A program made the translations under genes and the position numbers. The notes under the pieces are model-generated. The model did no database searches. It was not told the origin of the DNA and worked only from the letters and a program-made list of their open reading frames with translations. Positions 23,225 to 35,019 of a stretch of 64,000 bases of DNA are shown here, in pieces; the first letter of the stretch is position 1, and each line of letters begins with the position of its first letter. Origin of the DNA: Sinotaia quadrata (taxonomy: Eukaryota > Mollusca > Gastropoda > Architaenioglossa > Viviparidae). Location of the stretch: NCBI GenBank assembly GCA_028829895.1, contig CM054180.1, forward strand, positions 96,470,135-96,534,134, in the 5' to 3' direction.

Positions 23225-24895
23225 TTTTTCATTTATATCTACTTTCTAATTATGAAAATTAGTTGCAAAATCGCAACCACCAAATTTATTCATTTTATAC
23301 AGTACATTTACTGACGATTTAATGTTTATTTTATTCTTTCGATTAAGCGATTTGTTCATAAAATATATAGATTATTATAAGTGTAGTGTGTTCCTCATGA
23401 GAATAAACAAAGTAATTGTACATAGTTTCAGAGCAACTAAACTGTAGATCATAATTTACTTAGGATACAATGCAGGTAAGTTGTATATATACGTTTCTAT
23501 AGCAATTATGTGTTTGCATTTTATTTCCGTATAAGGCAGAATGACATAGTTATAAATAATTTCAGCCTCTTTCTGACTCTGTGTCATATTTACGAAAATC
23601 AATGTTCTTCTGTGCATACTTTTCACAGTGACAAACGTGCTATTTATTTCTGTGCTTTCACATCTCCGAAAGCGGCAATTGTTTTTCGTGTTCAATTATC
23701 TAAGTGTATTGTATTGTTTCCATCATTAAAGCTATCGATTTAATTTATGCAAAAGCCTAATGTAACAAAGGGATGAGCTAATGCATCGAGTCAAGTTTTC
23801 AAATGTTATTATACTGTGATTACAATTTGAAATTAAATTTAGTTCTTTTTATATTAGTTCATAATTGCGGAAGAGAGGTTTAATTGTTGGTTTTATCAAC
23901 TTGTTATTACCGAACATAATTTCCATTGTATCAGCATGTATTTGCACATGATCAATTATATTTTGGTGATATCGTTATTTAATTTTAAACGTTAATGTTT
24001 GTGAAATCACTTAACTTCTGTGATATCACTTCTTCAGTTGCTTGCTTGATTTCAGTTCTCTTCGCATGGGTGCATTCTTTGAAACATAAAAAATTAAAAT
24101 CTCTTTAGGGCCTAATACCGGAAGTACTCGAGAAAAAATTAGACTTCACTGTGTGAATGGGTTGTTCTGTGAGCAATATAGAATATCAGTTTGCAGAAGG
24201 TATATATTTCTATGATTACAAGTTTGTTAGTCGAAACGGGTACTTTCAAAAAAAAAATCATAAATGTTATACTTACGTGACATACAAAGAAGAAAATCCA
24301 GATGATGATTTTGTTTTCCGATTGAAGTTAGAATAGCCGCTCTTTTTTCAATTGGAGAAGGCATTAAAGAATTTTGTTTCGATACCGGTTTTCACTTTCC
24401 ATTCATCAGTATTTTAATGTCGACTTGGTCACAAAGTGTACGTCGTCAAAGTTCGAATTTCTGTCGTCGACTTTTCGGTGTCGTACCTTTTGGAATGTAA
24501 ATCAGGATGTGAACAAACAGCTTGTCTAGAATGTCTATGTCAACGGGAAACTCCGATTAAGTGTACACATACGTGGCCGGTGTGCTCATTCGACCTGTAC
24601 TTTGGATGCTCACGTGCTAACGGGAATCTCCGAATACGTGTACAGTATCCAACTTGGTCCGCCTTGTAGCTAGAAATGGCTCTAAGTAGGCTATAATTGG
24701 TGCGTGCGTGCGCGCGTGTGTATGTGAAAGGGTAGTAATTAATATAAAAATCTTGTAAACTGTAGTATAATATATGCGGCTAAAGTTTATTTTATAATAT
24801 GATCGACTGCATGAAGATATGCAAAGTAACTGAAATAACTTGCGTTTCTGAGAAATTAACTTACTAGAACTTAAATAATAGGGCTATAAATGAAA
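23225..24895. repeat. Shared duplication block C (unit 2 copy)
   Basis: Collinear with 11345-15130, without the 57-bp and 50-bp arrays and hAT element seen there and with only one unit of the 62-bp repeat. Frames at 23456-23743 and 24436-24669 are not preserved in the other unit and are not called. Confidence 0.72.
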
Positions 24896-24969
24896 ATAAT
24901 GACTCACAACCTACTTGCACAGTCTAATGCGTGCAAAAAGAATTTTTTTTTTAAAGCGTTGTTTTGACA

Positions 24970-25440
24970 GTGTGGTGGAGTGAATTTGCCTTTCCCTGTT
25001 TTTAAATTTAATTGGTATATAAATTGTTAAATTGACAGAGCAACCCGACCTTGGCACTCTTTGAAAGTGTTTGGGTTAAAGTAAATACCCAAGTTGAGAA
25101 TATGCTAGGATTTGCTGATATAATGCAAACCATCCCAACTGGGTGAGTAGCTTTTATTATCCGATGGTTATGATTTACGAGAACGAGACCAGCCAATGGG
25201 CTGAGATCTAAAAGTTTACTTGCTGTAGAGAAATCGATTGTCTGATCACTTGAATTTGAAATTTCAATAGAAGTCCTGTCTTGAAAGGCGGCCATTAGCT
25301 TGATGGCTTGATGGTGAGTTAACTACTGGTTGAGAGAGAATGGACTTAGTTAATATTTCGTGCATTTTGCTATGGATATGATATACTTGAGTTTTAATAA
25401 GGTGTATTATGTGAGTAGACTATTATTTCTACATATGTTT
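24970..25440 (+). repeat. Dispersed repeat family A, copy A4 (outer end)
   Basis: Begins with the conserved terminus GTGTGGTGGAGTGAATTTGC and runs through GAACGAGACCAGCCAATGGG and GAGAGAGAATGGACTTAG to GTAGACTATTATTTCTAC. The rest of the element is absent. In opposite orientation the same terminus closes copies at 32575, 45150, 54870, 60835 and 63925. Confidence 0.72.
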
Positions 25441-27920
25441 GAGCTAAACTACTAACATGTAGTATTCTAATTGGTAACAAATTTACCCTGTCACAGACTT
25501 AAAGCCCCGATGTGGCTGACACACGTCCATTCACACTTCAGAGTTGTCAGGTGATACAAGCATTTGACAACTTAAATGATGTTTTGAACATTAAGAGTCA
25601 CAAAAATGGGCGGTGAGACCCCCAATCTCGACCTAAGACAAACACAAAGTTACAAGTATTTGCACTTTTCTTTTAACCTTAGAGATGGATGAAAACTTCA
25701 TTAAAACAGAGTAACGGCAGCAGAGAGAATTATACAATTATAAATTGCGATAATGTGAGTGCATCTTAAGCAATCAATATTTGCTCAGTGTCCACTGTCT
25801 CGAGAGTGAGAATTTTTGTATATTTTATTTATTTAACTTGCCGCACAACATGCTGATCAGATTGGTTTCTAGCATGTCATTGGCTGATCAGAATTATCTG
25901 TCATTGGCTGATCAGAATTATCTAGCTGATTTTCTGGTCTCTGACTGGCCAATGACTACTGGCGACCAAATGTGATGGGGACTATGATTGACGATAAATG
26001 TTCTAGATAATTCCTTGCTGGACTTGCACCTAACACCACTGCAGGAACACCGCTGTGACTTCTAAATTCTTAAAATATGACAAAATCCTCCCCCCCCCCC
26101 CTTTCTACATTATACAGGGAATGACATAAAATAAAAATGAGAGGCAAAATTTCTCACGACATAAAATAAAGATGAGAGGCAACATTTCTCAGGGCATAAA
26201 ATAAAAATGAGGACATAAAATAAAAATGAGAAGCACAAAATAAAAATGAGAAGCACAATTTCTCTCATAGTAAATTGTTATTGCCAAATTGCTTGAAAAG
26301 TGTATTAACTTCGTATTTGAGTTGTAAATAACACTGATGTTGTTCACATAGTAAATTGTTATTGCCAGATTGCTTGAAAAATGTATTAACTTCTTATTTG
26401 AGTTGCGTATTTATCCAATGGTGGTGATTGTGTACAATACTGAGATTTTATTGTTTCTTGAAACTGATAATTATCAGTTGATAGTATCTATTGATTAATA
26501 TAATCTATTGATAGTGTCACTCCAGCCAGGTAATTTCATTGATTGATGTTTGGGTTTGATTACTTCCATAGGGGATTTTTTTTTGTTTTTTTTTTTTTGT
26601 TTTTTTTTTTTTTTGGGGGGTGCGCTCAGTATTTTTTTCCCAATAACCAGAACGGCATATTCATTTGATCTGTTTGATACATGCGCACTTTGGTAAACTG
26701 TCACGCTCCAGTTTAGGTTTTCTTCCCGAAGTAAGTCTTGTGGAAAAGATCAACACTAGAGTGTGGGGTCCACGGATCGTAATGCCTGTTGCAACAAAAG
26801 AAATGTGTTTATCATATAAGTCCAATCAATGATAATATTTAGCTAAAGATTACAAAATTGGAAGCCGCTTTATTTGTGTTAAAGAATGTTGCAATATTGT
26901 TTAATTTTCTCTTTAAATGAAGCATGTTCGGCCATCTTAGGGTAAGAAAATTGTTTCTTGTACTAATTCTCTTTTGTCTGCTCGCCGTAGGAAAGAAATA
27001 CAACCAAAGACAGTGAGAATTATAGATACTTTTTACTGTAATGTAGTTTAAATACATATTTTCTTCTGATAGAGCTAAAAGCTTCCTTCGTATTTCATTA
27101 GCTCATCCGGTCGTCTAATGTATCCAAACATTGTCCATATTACGTCATATAGTGACGCCTACGTCTGGTCTAGCATTCTTCTGACGTCCGGCGGCTCCTT
27201 TGGTATCAAAAACCAGTTTGCTTCAGATTTCTTGGTAAATTCGATATATTTAGAGTATTCTTATTTCTATTCACTGTACATTTGTCTGATGATGATCTGC
27301 CTAATTGTTTCCGTCAAATTAAAATAAGAATATCCTAGATAGCTTTGTGCTTTTATGAGTTACTCGCACTACAAATAGGAATCAATATTTAGAAGTCTGG
27401 TCTTAGAGAAATACTAAGTTTAATAAGAACATATTCTTTTTTTTTAAAAAATAAATATGTGCATTGATTGTAATCTAGAGACATCAATCGTTTATTACTT
27501 TTTTTTATTTTAGAGCCTTAATAAATCTCACGTTAGGTTATTATTTACAAAATATATAAACTTATTCTTCATGGCAAGTTTTGGAACACATGTGAAAATT
27601 TTTTTTTACTGCTACGGTATTGTATTAATTGTATTAATGAATTCGCACTCATATTTGCAATTTCCAAAAAAATATATTCTCAACAAATCAGCAAATAAAA
27701 GACAAGACACTTCCTAACGATTTTTTTTTTTAATGTTCAGTGGTAAAATATCTTGACCCAGTTTAAACCAAAGTGGATCATGTTTAGTATATAGCTGGAT
27801 AGATGGATGGATGGGTGGGCGGACGGAGTGAGTGAGTACGTGAGTGAGTGCTCAGCGATAACTTCTCACTTGCTGTTTTCGTTCAGTGAAGAACACGCCA
27901 CTAATTTATCAAGCTTCAAA
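25441..27920. other. Non-coding stretch with short tandem repeats and poly-T/G
   Basis: No gene seen. Features are an 18-bp duplication (TCATTGGCTGATCAGAATTA, about 25877 and 25902), a short ATAAAATAAAAATGAGAGGC-like array (about 26128-26262), a ~70-bp duplication with CATAGTAAATTGTTATTGCC (about 26266 and 26348), and T/G homopolymers at 26576-26620. Confidence 0.55.
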
Positions 27921-28202
27921 ATGTTGTTTTTGTCTCTAAGGTTTACTGCAACCCGGTATGACGCAGATGTTGTTTTTGTCTCTAAGGTTTACTGCAACCC
28001 GGTATGACGCAGATGTTGTTTTTGTCTCTAAGGTTTACTGCAACCCGGTATGACGCAGATGTTGTTTTTGTCTCTAAGGTTTACTGCAACCCGGTATGAC
28101 GCAGATGTTGTTTTTGTCTCTAAGGTTTACTGCAACCCGGTATGACGCAGATGTTGTTTTTGTCTCTAAGGTTTACTGCAACCCGGTATGACGCAGATGT
28201 TG
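27921..28202. repeat. 46-bp minisatellite reaching the four-TM gene start
   Basis: Six identical or nearly identical 46-bp units starting at 27921, 27967, 28013, 28059, 28105 and 28151, plus a partial at 28197. Each contains ATGTTGTTTTTGTCTC, CAACCCGG and ATGACGCAG. The start codon used for the downstream gene (28188) lies in the last unit. Each unit supplies an upstream ATG, and 46 is not a multiple of three, so the upstream frames rotate and terminate. Confidence 0.93.
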
Positions 28203-31200
28203 CATCAACACATTGAGCCTGGTGTGCCAACTGCACAGCCCAATTTTCGACGTTTCCACAAGCGGCATATGCTCTTTAAGATCGGAGTGATAGGCATGGT
28301 ACTCTCTACAATCATCTTCATCTTGGGTTTGTCAAATGTAGATATGATGTTCAATGGTCATCTTACGATGTTTGGTAATTGATTTTACAGTGCATTTACT
28401 TTATCTCCACACACCATTGTTTGATGTTGGCATTGTTTTTCGTTATAACATTGGCACTACATTGATCATTGTTTAATACTGGCATTTTGTTTTTCGTTAT
28501 AACACTGGCACTACATTGATCATTGTTTAATATTGGCACTTTGTTGATCGTTATTTACCATTAGTGTTATGTTGATCATTATTTAACAGGTACTAAGTTG
28601 ATCATTATTTAATATTGGTACTTAGATGATCATTATTCAACATTAGTCCTATGCTGATCATTATTTAATATTGGTAGTATGTTGGTCATTATTTAACGTC
28701 GAAACTCTATCATTAGTTAATGTTGATACTCTGTTTATCCTTGATTAATGCAGAAGCCCTGTGTATCATGCTCTCGATCAACTGTAAAATTTTGTATAAT
28801 AACTTAATCTGTGTAGCATCTGTTTATACTTTAACTAATATAACTTCACATGAGCCTCCCCCCCCCCCCTTAATATCACGTTGTGGCTCGGGTCACATGA
28901 TAAAAAGTGAATTTATCTCTTAAGTTCTGTCTTATCTGTGTGATTATGTTCACGGTTCTGTATTAAGTTCTGTCTTATCTGTGTGATTATGTTCACGGTT
29001 CTGTATTAAGTTCTGTCTTATCTCTGTGATTATGTTTACGGTTCTGTATAAACTTATCTCGTTAAGTTCTGTGTCTTGTTTGTGTGATTATGTCTATGGT
29101 TCTACATAAATCGAAATTAGATATTATGCAACTCTCCATTGACAAGCAACATTTTATGTTGGCAAGAGGAATATTTGCTTTCTTATGTATCCTCTTGAGA
29201 AAAGATATGCATGAGCAACTATAAAGCTACCACGGCTTTCTACATGGGATATTTAGTCGAAGTTCTTGAAAGCAACATCAAGTGTTGTTAGGGAAATGCC
29301 TACATGTTTCTGTCTGGTATATGCACACAAATGTGTCATCTTCTATTCGATATTCAGTACATAAAATGTTATGATTGTGGGTATGGTCGGGTATAAATAA
29401 AAAAAAGGTACTGGACAGATTTTCACTGGAATCTGTTGTATACCTGAGTGCCCTATATAGCATCACGTTATCCCATATAGGAGCTCGCCAGTTGCCCTAA
29501 AGCTAGGGAAAATGTTCCATTCAAAGTAAACCTCTCACCAGTAGCCTTGAAATTACTAAAATTTTCCATGCAAAATGAAGCGCATGCGCGCAAACCTTGA
29601 CTAATACTTCGTCGTGACCCTTCTGCACACTCAAATTGCATTTCTGGATTTTATATTTTAGACTGTAGTAAATATTTGATTTTGATAGGTTCCACTAATC
29701 TGTTTGGTTATCTCTTATTTTTGCAATGCTTATCCGAGAGATATCAAACCACATTTCTTGCTGTAATCCTTTTTTTCTCCTTGATCATGTTCTCTTTCTC
29801 TGTCTTCCACTTTACATTCTCTCTTTTCCCTTATTCTCAACGTGGGTCATTCATTCCCCTCTCCGCCGTCTCCCTACCAACTGCTGCTTTCTCCCTTCCC
29901 TCCATCTCTTCATTTTGGGACATGCTGTATCTTACCTGGAGAAAAAAAGTATTTAAAATAATTTTACTTTAAAGCAACATCATTTGAAAACTGACTTATA
30001 AGCGAGTGAAGACGTGTGCAAACTTATGTCGCGAATAAATTTATTATTTATTCATTATGGGAATAGGTTTATTATTTACTCCGTGTAAATAAGTATTTTT
30101 GTGTATTTATTATATACTTTGCGGAAACACTCTTCACTGTTACGTAAATACTCCTGTTGATCTGAATTCCTATACACGTTATTAATAAATCTCGAAAACA
30201 ACTCTCTTGGCATTCAAACGGATGAGACCCTAAGGCGTCAGCTGCAAACATATTCTTCATTATTTTGTCTCGAGAGCAGTTTGATAGATTTGAAAGATAT
30301 TTTTTTTTCATTTTGTTTGTTTGTTGTTCAACTACTTCTTTAACTATCTATCTATAAACTCTATTCTTTTCAGTATGGTATGGATGCTTCCGATTCTTGG
30401 AGTGTCTGGCACTCTTCTTCTTCTTGCTCAGCTTGACGATAGAGGCCTACCAGGATTTCTTTAAAAGACCAATACCACCAGAAAACAATGCCGTGGAAGC
30501 TATAGCAGGGTTTGCTGGTACGTACATAAACCCTATCCGATGAAAATTTATTTGAAAGTATGTGATTACAGATTGTTTTCCTAAAGTATATAACAGCGTG
30601 TATTCATGCGTGTATGTATCTCTTGATAAGTAAAGACAATAGTTAATGCTCACCAGTCGACAGATGGCAAAAGTCATTGGAAGAGCCTCATTATGAAATC
30701 GTTTACAAACATCAAAAACTCTATTATCTATGTAATGGATGCTTTCTTTCAAAGTAATACAAACCATATAATTACTGGTGTTAATGTATAGCAGTTATTT
30801 TGGATGAATTGCAGAATTTGAAAATCATGACGCCTACTTAGAGACCTGCCGATATCCAAGGTTAGGGTCAATTATTGTATGTAGTTTGACTGCAAGACCA
30901 TTCGAATGCAACAGTAACCTTTAAAATGTAGGGGCTCCTTACATTTGCATTGATATACAAGTGTGCTTATGCATAATACATTGTAACATATCATAATCTG
31001 TACCTATGAATATGTGAGGGTTAAATTGATTCCATTTAAGTATTTAAGCATTTATAATTACTAGTAATATTAGTAGTAAGTAGACTTAGTAGTAGAAGTA
31101 ATATTAATAGTATTATAGTATTAGTAAGTAGAAGTAGTAAATAGTAGTAGTAAATAGAAGTAGAGTCATAGTAGAAGTAGTAGTAAGTAGTCATAGTAGA

Positions 31201-31779
31201 TATGTAGTAGTAGAAGTGAGTAGTATAGTAATAAGCAGTATAAGTAGTAGTAATAGGAGTAGTACTAGAAAGTAGTAGTAAGTAGTAATAGTAGTAGTTG
31301 TAGTAGTAGTAAGTAGTAGTAGTACTAGCAAGTAGTAAGTAGTAGTTATAGTACGAGAAATTAGTAGTAAGTAGAGTAGTAATAGTAGGATTAGTGGTAC
31401 TAGCAAGTAGTAGTAAATAGTAGTAGTACTAGCAACAAGTTGTAGTAAGTAGTAATATTAGTAGTAGTAGTACTAGCAAGTTTGTAGTAAGTAGTAGTAA
31501 TTAATAGTACTAGCAAGTAGTAGTAAGTAGTAGTAGTAGTAGTACTAATATTAGTAGTAATATTAGTAGTAGTAGTACTAACAAGTAGTACTAAGTAGTA
31601 GTAGTAATAGTAGTAGTACTAGCAAGTAGTAGTAAGTAGTAGTAGTAATAGTAGTAGTACTAACAAGTAGTACTAAGTAGTAGTAGTAGTACTAGCAAGT
31701 AGTAAGTAGTAGTAGTAAGTAGTACTAGCAAGTATTAATAGTAGTAGTGCTAGCAAGTAGTAGTAAGTAGTAGTAGTAA

Positions 31780-31811
<32 letters not shown>

Positions 31812-31839
31812 ATAGTAGTAGTAGTAGTAGTAGTAGTAA

Positions 31840-31871
<32 letters not shown>

Positions 31872-33792
31872 ATAGTAGTAGTAAGTAGTAGTAGTAATAG
31901 TAGTAGTAAGTAGTAGTAGTAATAGTAGTAGTAGTAGTAGTAGTAATAGTAGTAGTAGTAGTAGTAGTAATAGTAGTAAGAGAGGTGCAGATTATTCGAA
32001 ACATATTAATGATAATTTCATTGTCAAAATTGAGAAACCTTCTCGTAATCACATAACTAATTTGATTACAGCTAAGAAGAAAATACCTGTTCACATCAAT
32101 CAAATTCCACATATACTATGTACAACATAGTCAAATTAGTGAACATAAAAATAATGGTTCATTTACATAAAGCATTCTCCAATTCAAAAATCAAACATCT
32201 ATAGCAACATTTACGAACTATTCTAAGTCCATTCTTTCTTTATCAGTCAGTTAACTTACCATAAGCTAACAATCGCCTTTATGGCCGGACTTGAGTTACG
32301 TCAAAATCAAAGTGATTAGAATATAACACTTTCTTCAACAGGTAAGTTTCAGTCTATCCCCATTGGATGAAATTGTTATGAGCATGTATGAGACTTTTAG
32401 TCAGAAAAACTATTCATCCACTTGGAAATGGGCATCAGCAAGCAAAACAACTCAGACGTTATGAAATATCATCGAGCTCAGTACTCGAAGGTCATGTCAC
32501 ACTGACATTTGAAAAAAAAGATAATAATAATTAAGTTCAGAAATGGGGAGAGGCAAATTTACTCCTCCACACGATAAGTTTTGCCAGGTGATTTGTAGAA
32601 GATACTTTCTTACAGATGTTTTGCAAGGTGATCTGAAGGAGATACTTTCTTACATTTGTGTCGCCACATGATTTGTAGGAGATACTTTCTTACATATTTT
32701 TGCCTCGTGATTTGTAAGAGATACTTTCTTAAATTACTTTGCCAAATGATTTATAGGATATACTTTCTAAGATTAGTTTTGCCAGATGATTTGTAGGAGA
32801 TATTTTTTATATTAATTTCGCAACGGTGTTTGTAGGATACACTTTCCTAGATTATTTTTGCCACCTGATTTGTGGGAGAAATGTTTAAAGATTAGTTTCG
32901 CCACGTGATTTTTAGGAGACACTTTCTTGCACTAGTCTTGCCAAATGATTTGTAGGAGATACTTTCTTATCTTAGTTATACCACGTAATTTATCGGAGAT
33001 ACCCAACAGCGTAATACTTTACATATGAAAAGGGGTACTTCAAATGGACTAAATTAGATTTAAAATGCGATATAAAACATTAAGTTCAAGACTTTAACCA
33101 AAAATAAGTGAACAAGCCCAAAGTGCAAGCCCCACACACACACACACACTAACACGCACGCACACAGGGAGTGCATGCATATTTATTATCTTGAGTTCTA
33201 TGGATGTTTTCTATTTTTGCAAGGCTATGAATGTATATTTATTATGCACTGTGTGGGGGTATGGTGGGGGGTTGGATTTGGGTGTACAAAAAACAAGAGA
33301 CCAATAATTTATTTTCTCTAAAGAGAATAAAATTAATCGGAATGTGTTACCCTTTATATTTGCTGCAATGACTAAAGTTTTGCTATTAAATACATTCATA
33401 CTCCCTTTTCGGGGTACTTTCATTTTGCTGAACTAGGTATCTCTGGACTGATTGCTGCCGCCATATTTGGGGTCAAGATACATATAACAAACAGCCGAAG
33501 TTACATTTCACAGGGAATTATCGTTGGCTTGATACTCACAGTCCTTTCCTCACTTCTCGTCATCATGTGCGCTGTTCTCGTCGCAGTCAGCCGCGCGACT
33601 CACGCTTTCCAGACCAAGGCCGCACTGATGTCAGCTATGTACCCTGCCCCACACCAAATTGGGGTGGCCGTGACTGAGCAGACTGCCCATTTCATGCCCA
33701 TTCCAGCTCCTTATGCTGATGTCCCTAGTGGTTATTATTATGATCCCAGCAGTCGGCCAGCTCAGGCGTACTTGTATACTACCATGTCGTAA
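28188..33792 (+). CDS. Four-TM membrane protein, three coding exons
   Basis: The exons are 28188-28374, 30374-30517 and 33437-33792. Donors are G|GTAATT and G|GTACGT, acceptors TTTTCAG|T and AACTAG|G. Both introns are phase 1, and the joined frame is 687 bases (228 residues) with a single terminal TAA. Predicted helices lie near residues 29-49 (exon 1, LFKIGVIGMVLSTIIFILGL), 68-86 (exon 2), 103-123 (across exons 2/3) and 137-161 (exon 3). Loops are short (13-20 residues). The N-terminus is His/Arg-rich and the ~65-residue tail is Pro/Tyr-rich (PSGYYYDPSSRPAQAYLY), probably cytosolic. This topology resembles MS4A- or MARVEL-type tetraspans. The VWYGC at residues 63-67 recalls the W-x-x-C of PMP22/claudins, but the first loop is too short for a claudin. 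I cannot name the family. Met 28188 is the first in frame after the minisatellite; Met 28197 is an alternative. Confidence 0.65.
28390..28700. repeat. Degenerate ~30-bp repeats in intron 1
   Basis: Repeats of the type TTGATCATTATTTAATATTG recur about ten times with drift in length, within intron 1 of the four-TM gene. Confidence 0.6.
28924..29110. repeat. 43-bp minisatellite in intron 1
   Basis: Three good units (28924, 28967, 29010) and a diverged fourth, each with GTTCTGTCTTATCTGTGTGA and ATGTTCACGG. The rest of intron 1 (29110-30373) shows no gene; the 29676-29972 frame is a pyrimidine-rich artefact. Confidence 0.85.
31040..31985. repeat. ~0.95-kb TAG-rich trinucleotide array in intron 2
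   Basis: Irregular (TAG)n with TAA, TAC and AAG variants, becoming purer toward the right end (about 31740-31980). Higher-order units such as GTAGTACTAGCAAGTAGTA recur about every 40-60 bp. It lies in intron 2 of the four-TM gene, so it would be transcribed. The Leu/Tyr/Thr-rich frames across it are artefacts. Confidence 0.95.
32195..32575 (-). repeat. Dispersed repeat family A, copy A5 (outer end)
   Basis: Runs from CTATTCTAAGTCCATTCTTTC through TAAGCTAACAATCGCC to the conserved terminus AGGCAAATTTACTCCTCCAC at about 32575. It is in intron 2 of the four-TM gene and is followed at once by a 40-bp minisatellite. Confidence 0.7.
32578..33005. repeat. ~40-bp minisatellite in intron 2
   Basis: About ten diverged units with GATTTGTAGGAGATACTTTC and TTTTGCCA. 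It starts directly beside the family A terminus. Confidence 0.85.
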
Positions 33793-34156
33793 CTGGGTAA
33801 CTCCAGCCTGTCTGCAGACACGTGACCCTTCGACTGCCACACGTGGCCAGTCTATAGCGAATGGAGAGTGTCGGGAGAACATCTTTTGCCAATGCTGCAG
33901 GAGTCTGACCTGGCAGTCGTAAACTGGTTAACTGTTTTCTATACGTGTTTGTGGCAAAGAACGATCCTCCCCCTCCCCGCACCACCACCACCCTCTCGGG
34001 ACATTACTGATGTGGTGGCGCTTTATTTCTTTAAGAGAATGACGCTGTCTTGTTCAAAAGTTTCTTCTCTATTTCTTCCCTCTTATCTTCCTCTTTAGTC
34101 ACACAATGATCTGTGTGTGAGTAAGATTTGTTTGCCTGTGTTGGTAGAAGCATGAA

Positions 34157-34159
<3 letters not shown>

Positions 34160-34251
<92 letters not shown>
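34160..34251. repeat. (GT)n microsatellite in the 3' UTR of the four-TM gene
   Basis: About 46 GT units, 370 bases past the stop codon at 33792 and before the AATAAA signals. The Cys/Val frame across it is an artefact. Confidence 0.97.
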
Positions 34252-34252
<1 letters not shown>

Positions 34253-34352
34253 GTGAAAATGCTATTTTACATTATCTTTTCAATGTATTCTTTATTTTTA
34301 GCTATTTTTTCTGTCATAATTTGCCGCTGACATTGTGTAAGTTATCTTTGAA

Positions 34353-34378
34353 AATAAATAGACATTTTTAAAAATAAA
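34353..34378 (+). terminator. Polyadenylation signals of the four-TM gene
   Basis: Two AATAAA hexamers (34353-34358 and 34373-34378) about 560-590 bases past the stop codon, at the end of an AT-rich 3' UTR. A LINE remnant begins about 60 bases further on, so these are the most likely cleavage signals. Confidence 0.5.
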
Positions 34379-34439
34379 AAGTCAGTTCTTATGTTTCTTC
34401 ATATTTTTATAAACCTTTTGTTGACTACCTTTGATGTTT

Positions 34440-34990
34440 AGGGAGGGATTGACTTTTTCCCTTCTAGTTGAGAATCAATGGCTTTTGTTGTTGAACGAAG
34501 TCTAAACCCCAAGTGTCAGTCCAGATCTCTAGTTGGTCATGTGCTTGCTGTAAGTTTTTTTGGAGATATTTTTCGTCCTTGTGGGCGTGACAAATGGAGG
34601 TGTCGTCTGCAAATTGGGGAAATTTAGTGTTTGTGTCGTTTGTCGTGGTGTCTAGGTCACAGGTTGCAATATCAAAATGAGTTCTGCTGAGTGCCCTGCC
34701 TTGAGGTGTTACGTGGGTGATCTGGAGGGGGGGAGTCACAGAGGGTGTTGTTTATTTGTACCTGAAAAGTTCGTTTAGTAAGGAACTTCTTACTGTATGT
34801 GTAGGCATGTCCTAAGATTCCCAGGTGCATAGGTTTAGTGAGTATTGTGGGTTGCCAGACGTTGTCGATGGCTTGGGAAATGTCGATGAATATGGCTTGG
34901 GAATGTTTGTCTGTCTGGTCTGTTAATCATAATGTTATCTATGAGTTTGTTGGTTGTGTCGGTATTGCTCTTTGTTGTCTGAAGCCATAT
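34440..34990 (-). pseudogene. Jockey/CR1-like LINE reverse transcriptase remnant
   Basis: Minus-strand remains of a reverse transcriptase palm. Motif A survives as IFIDISQAIDNVW (about 34858-34898), where F-x-D-x-x-x-A-F-D-x-V-W is usual. A block KKFLTKRTFQVQINNTLCD follows. After a frameshift comes motif B, VTPQGRALSRTHF for the usual TPQGSVLSP. Motif C FADDTSICH is intact, with the two catalytic Asp codons in 34602-34610. It ends with an AHDQLEIWTDTWGL helix typical of non-LTR RTs. No endonuclease or 3' UTR is seen. It is a different LINE lineage from the R4/Dong-like fragments, and it lies tail to tail with the four-TM gene. Confidence 0.8.
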
Positions 34991-35019
34991 TAGTGGGGGG
35001 GGGAGGAGCTCTTTTGTCG

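Noticed and set aside
31191..32112. Leu/Thr/Tyr-rich minus-strand frames
   Set aside because: Translation of the TAG-rich array in intron 2.
28188..33792. Claudin/PMP22 assignment from the VWYGC segment
   Set aside because: The loop between the first two helices is about 18 residues, far shorter than a claudin first loop, and the second conserved Cys is misplaced.
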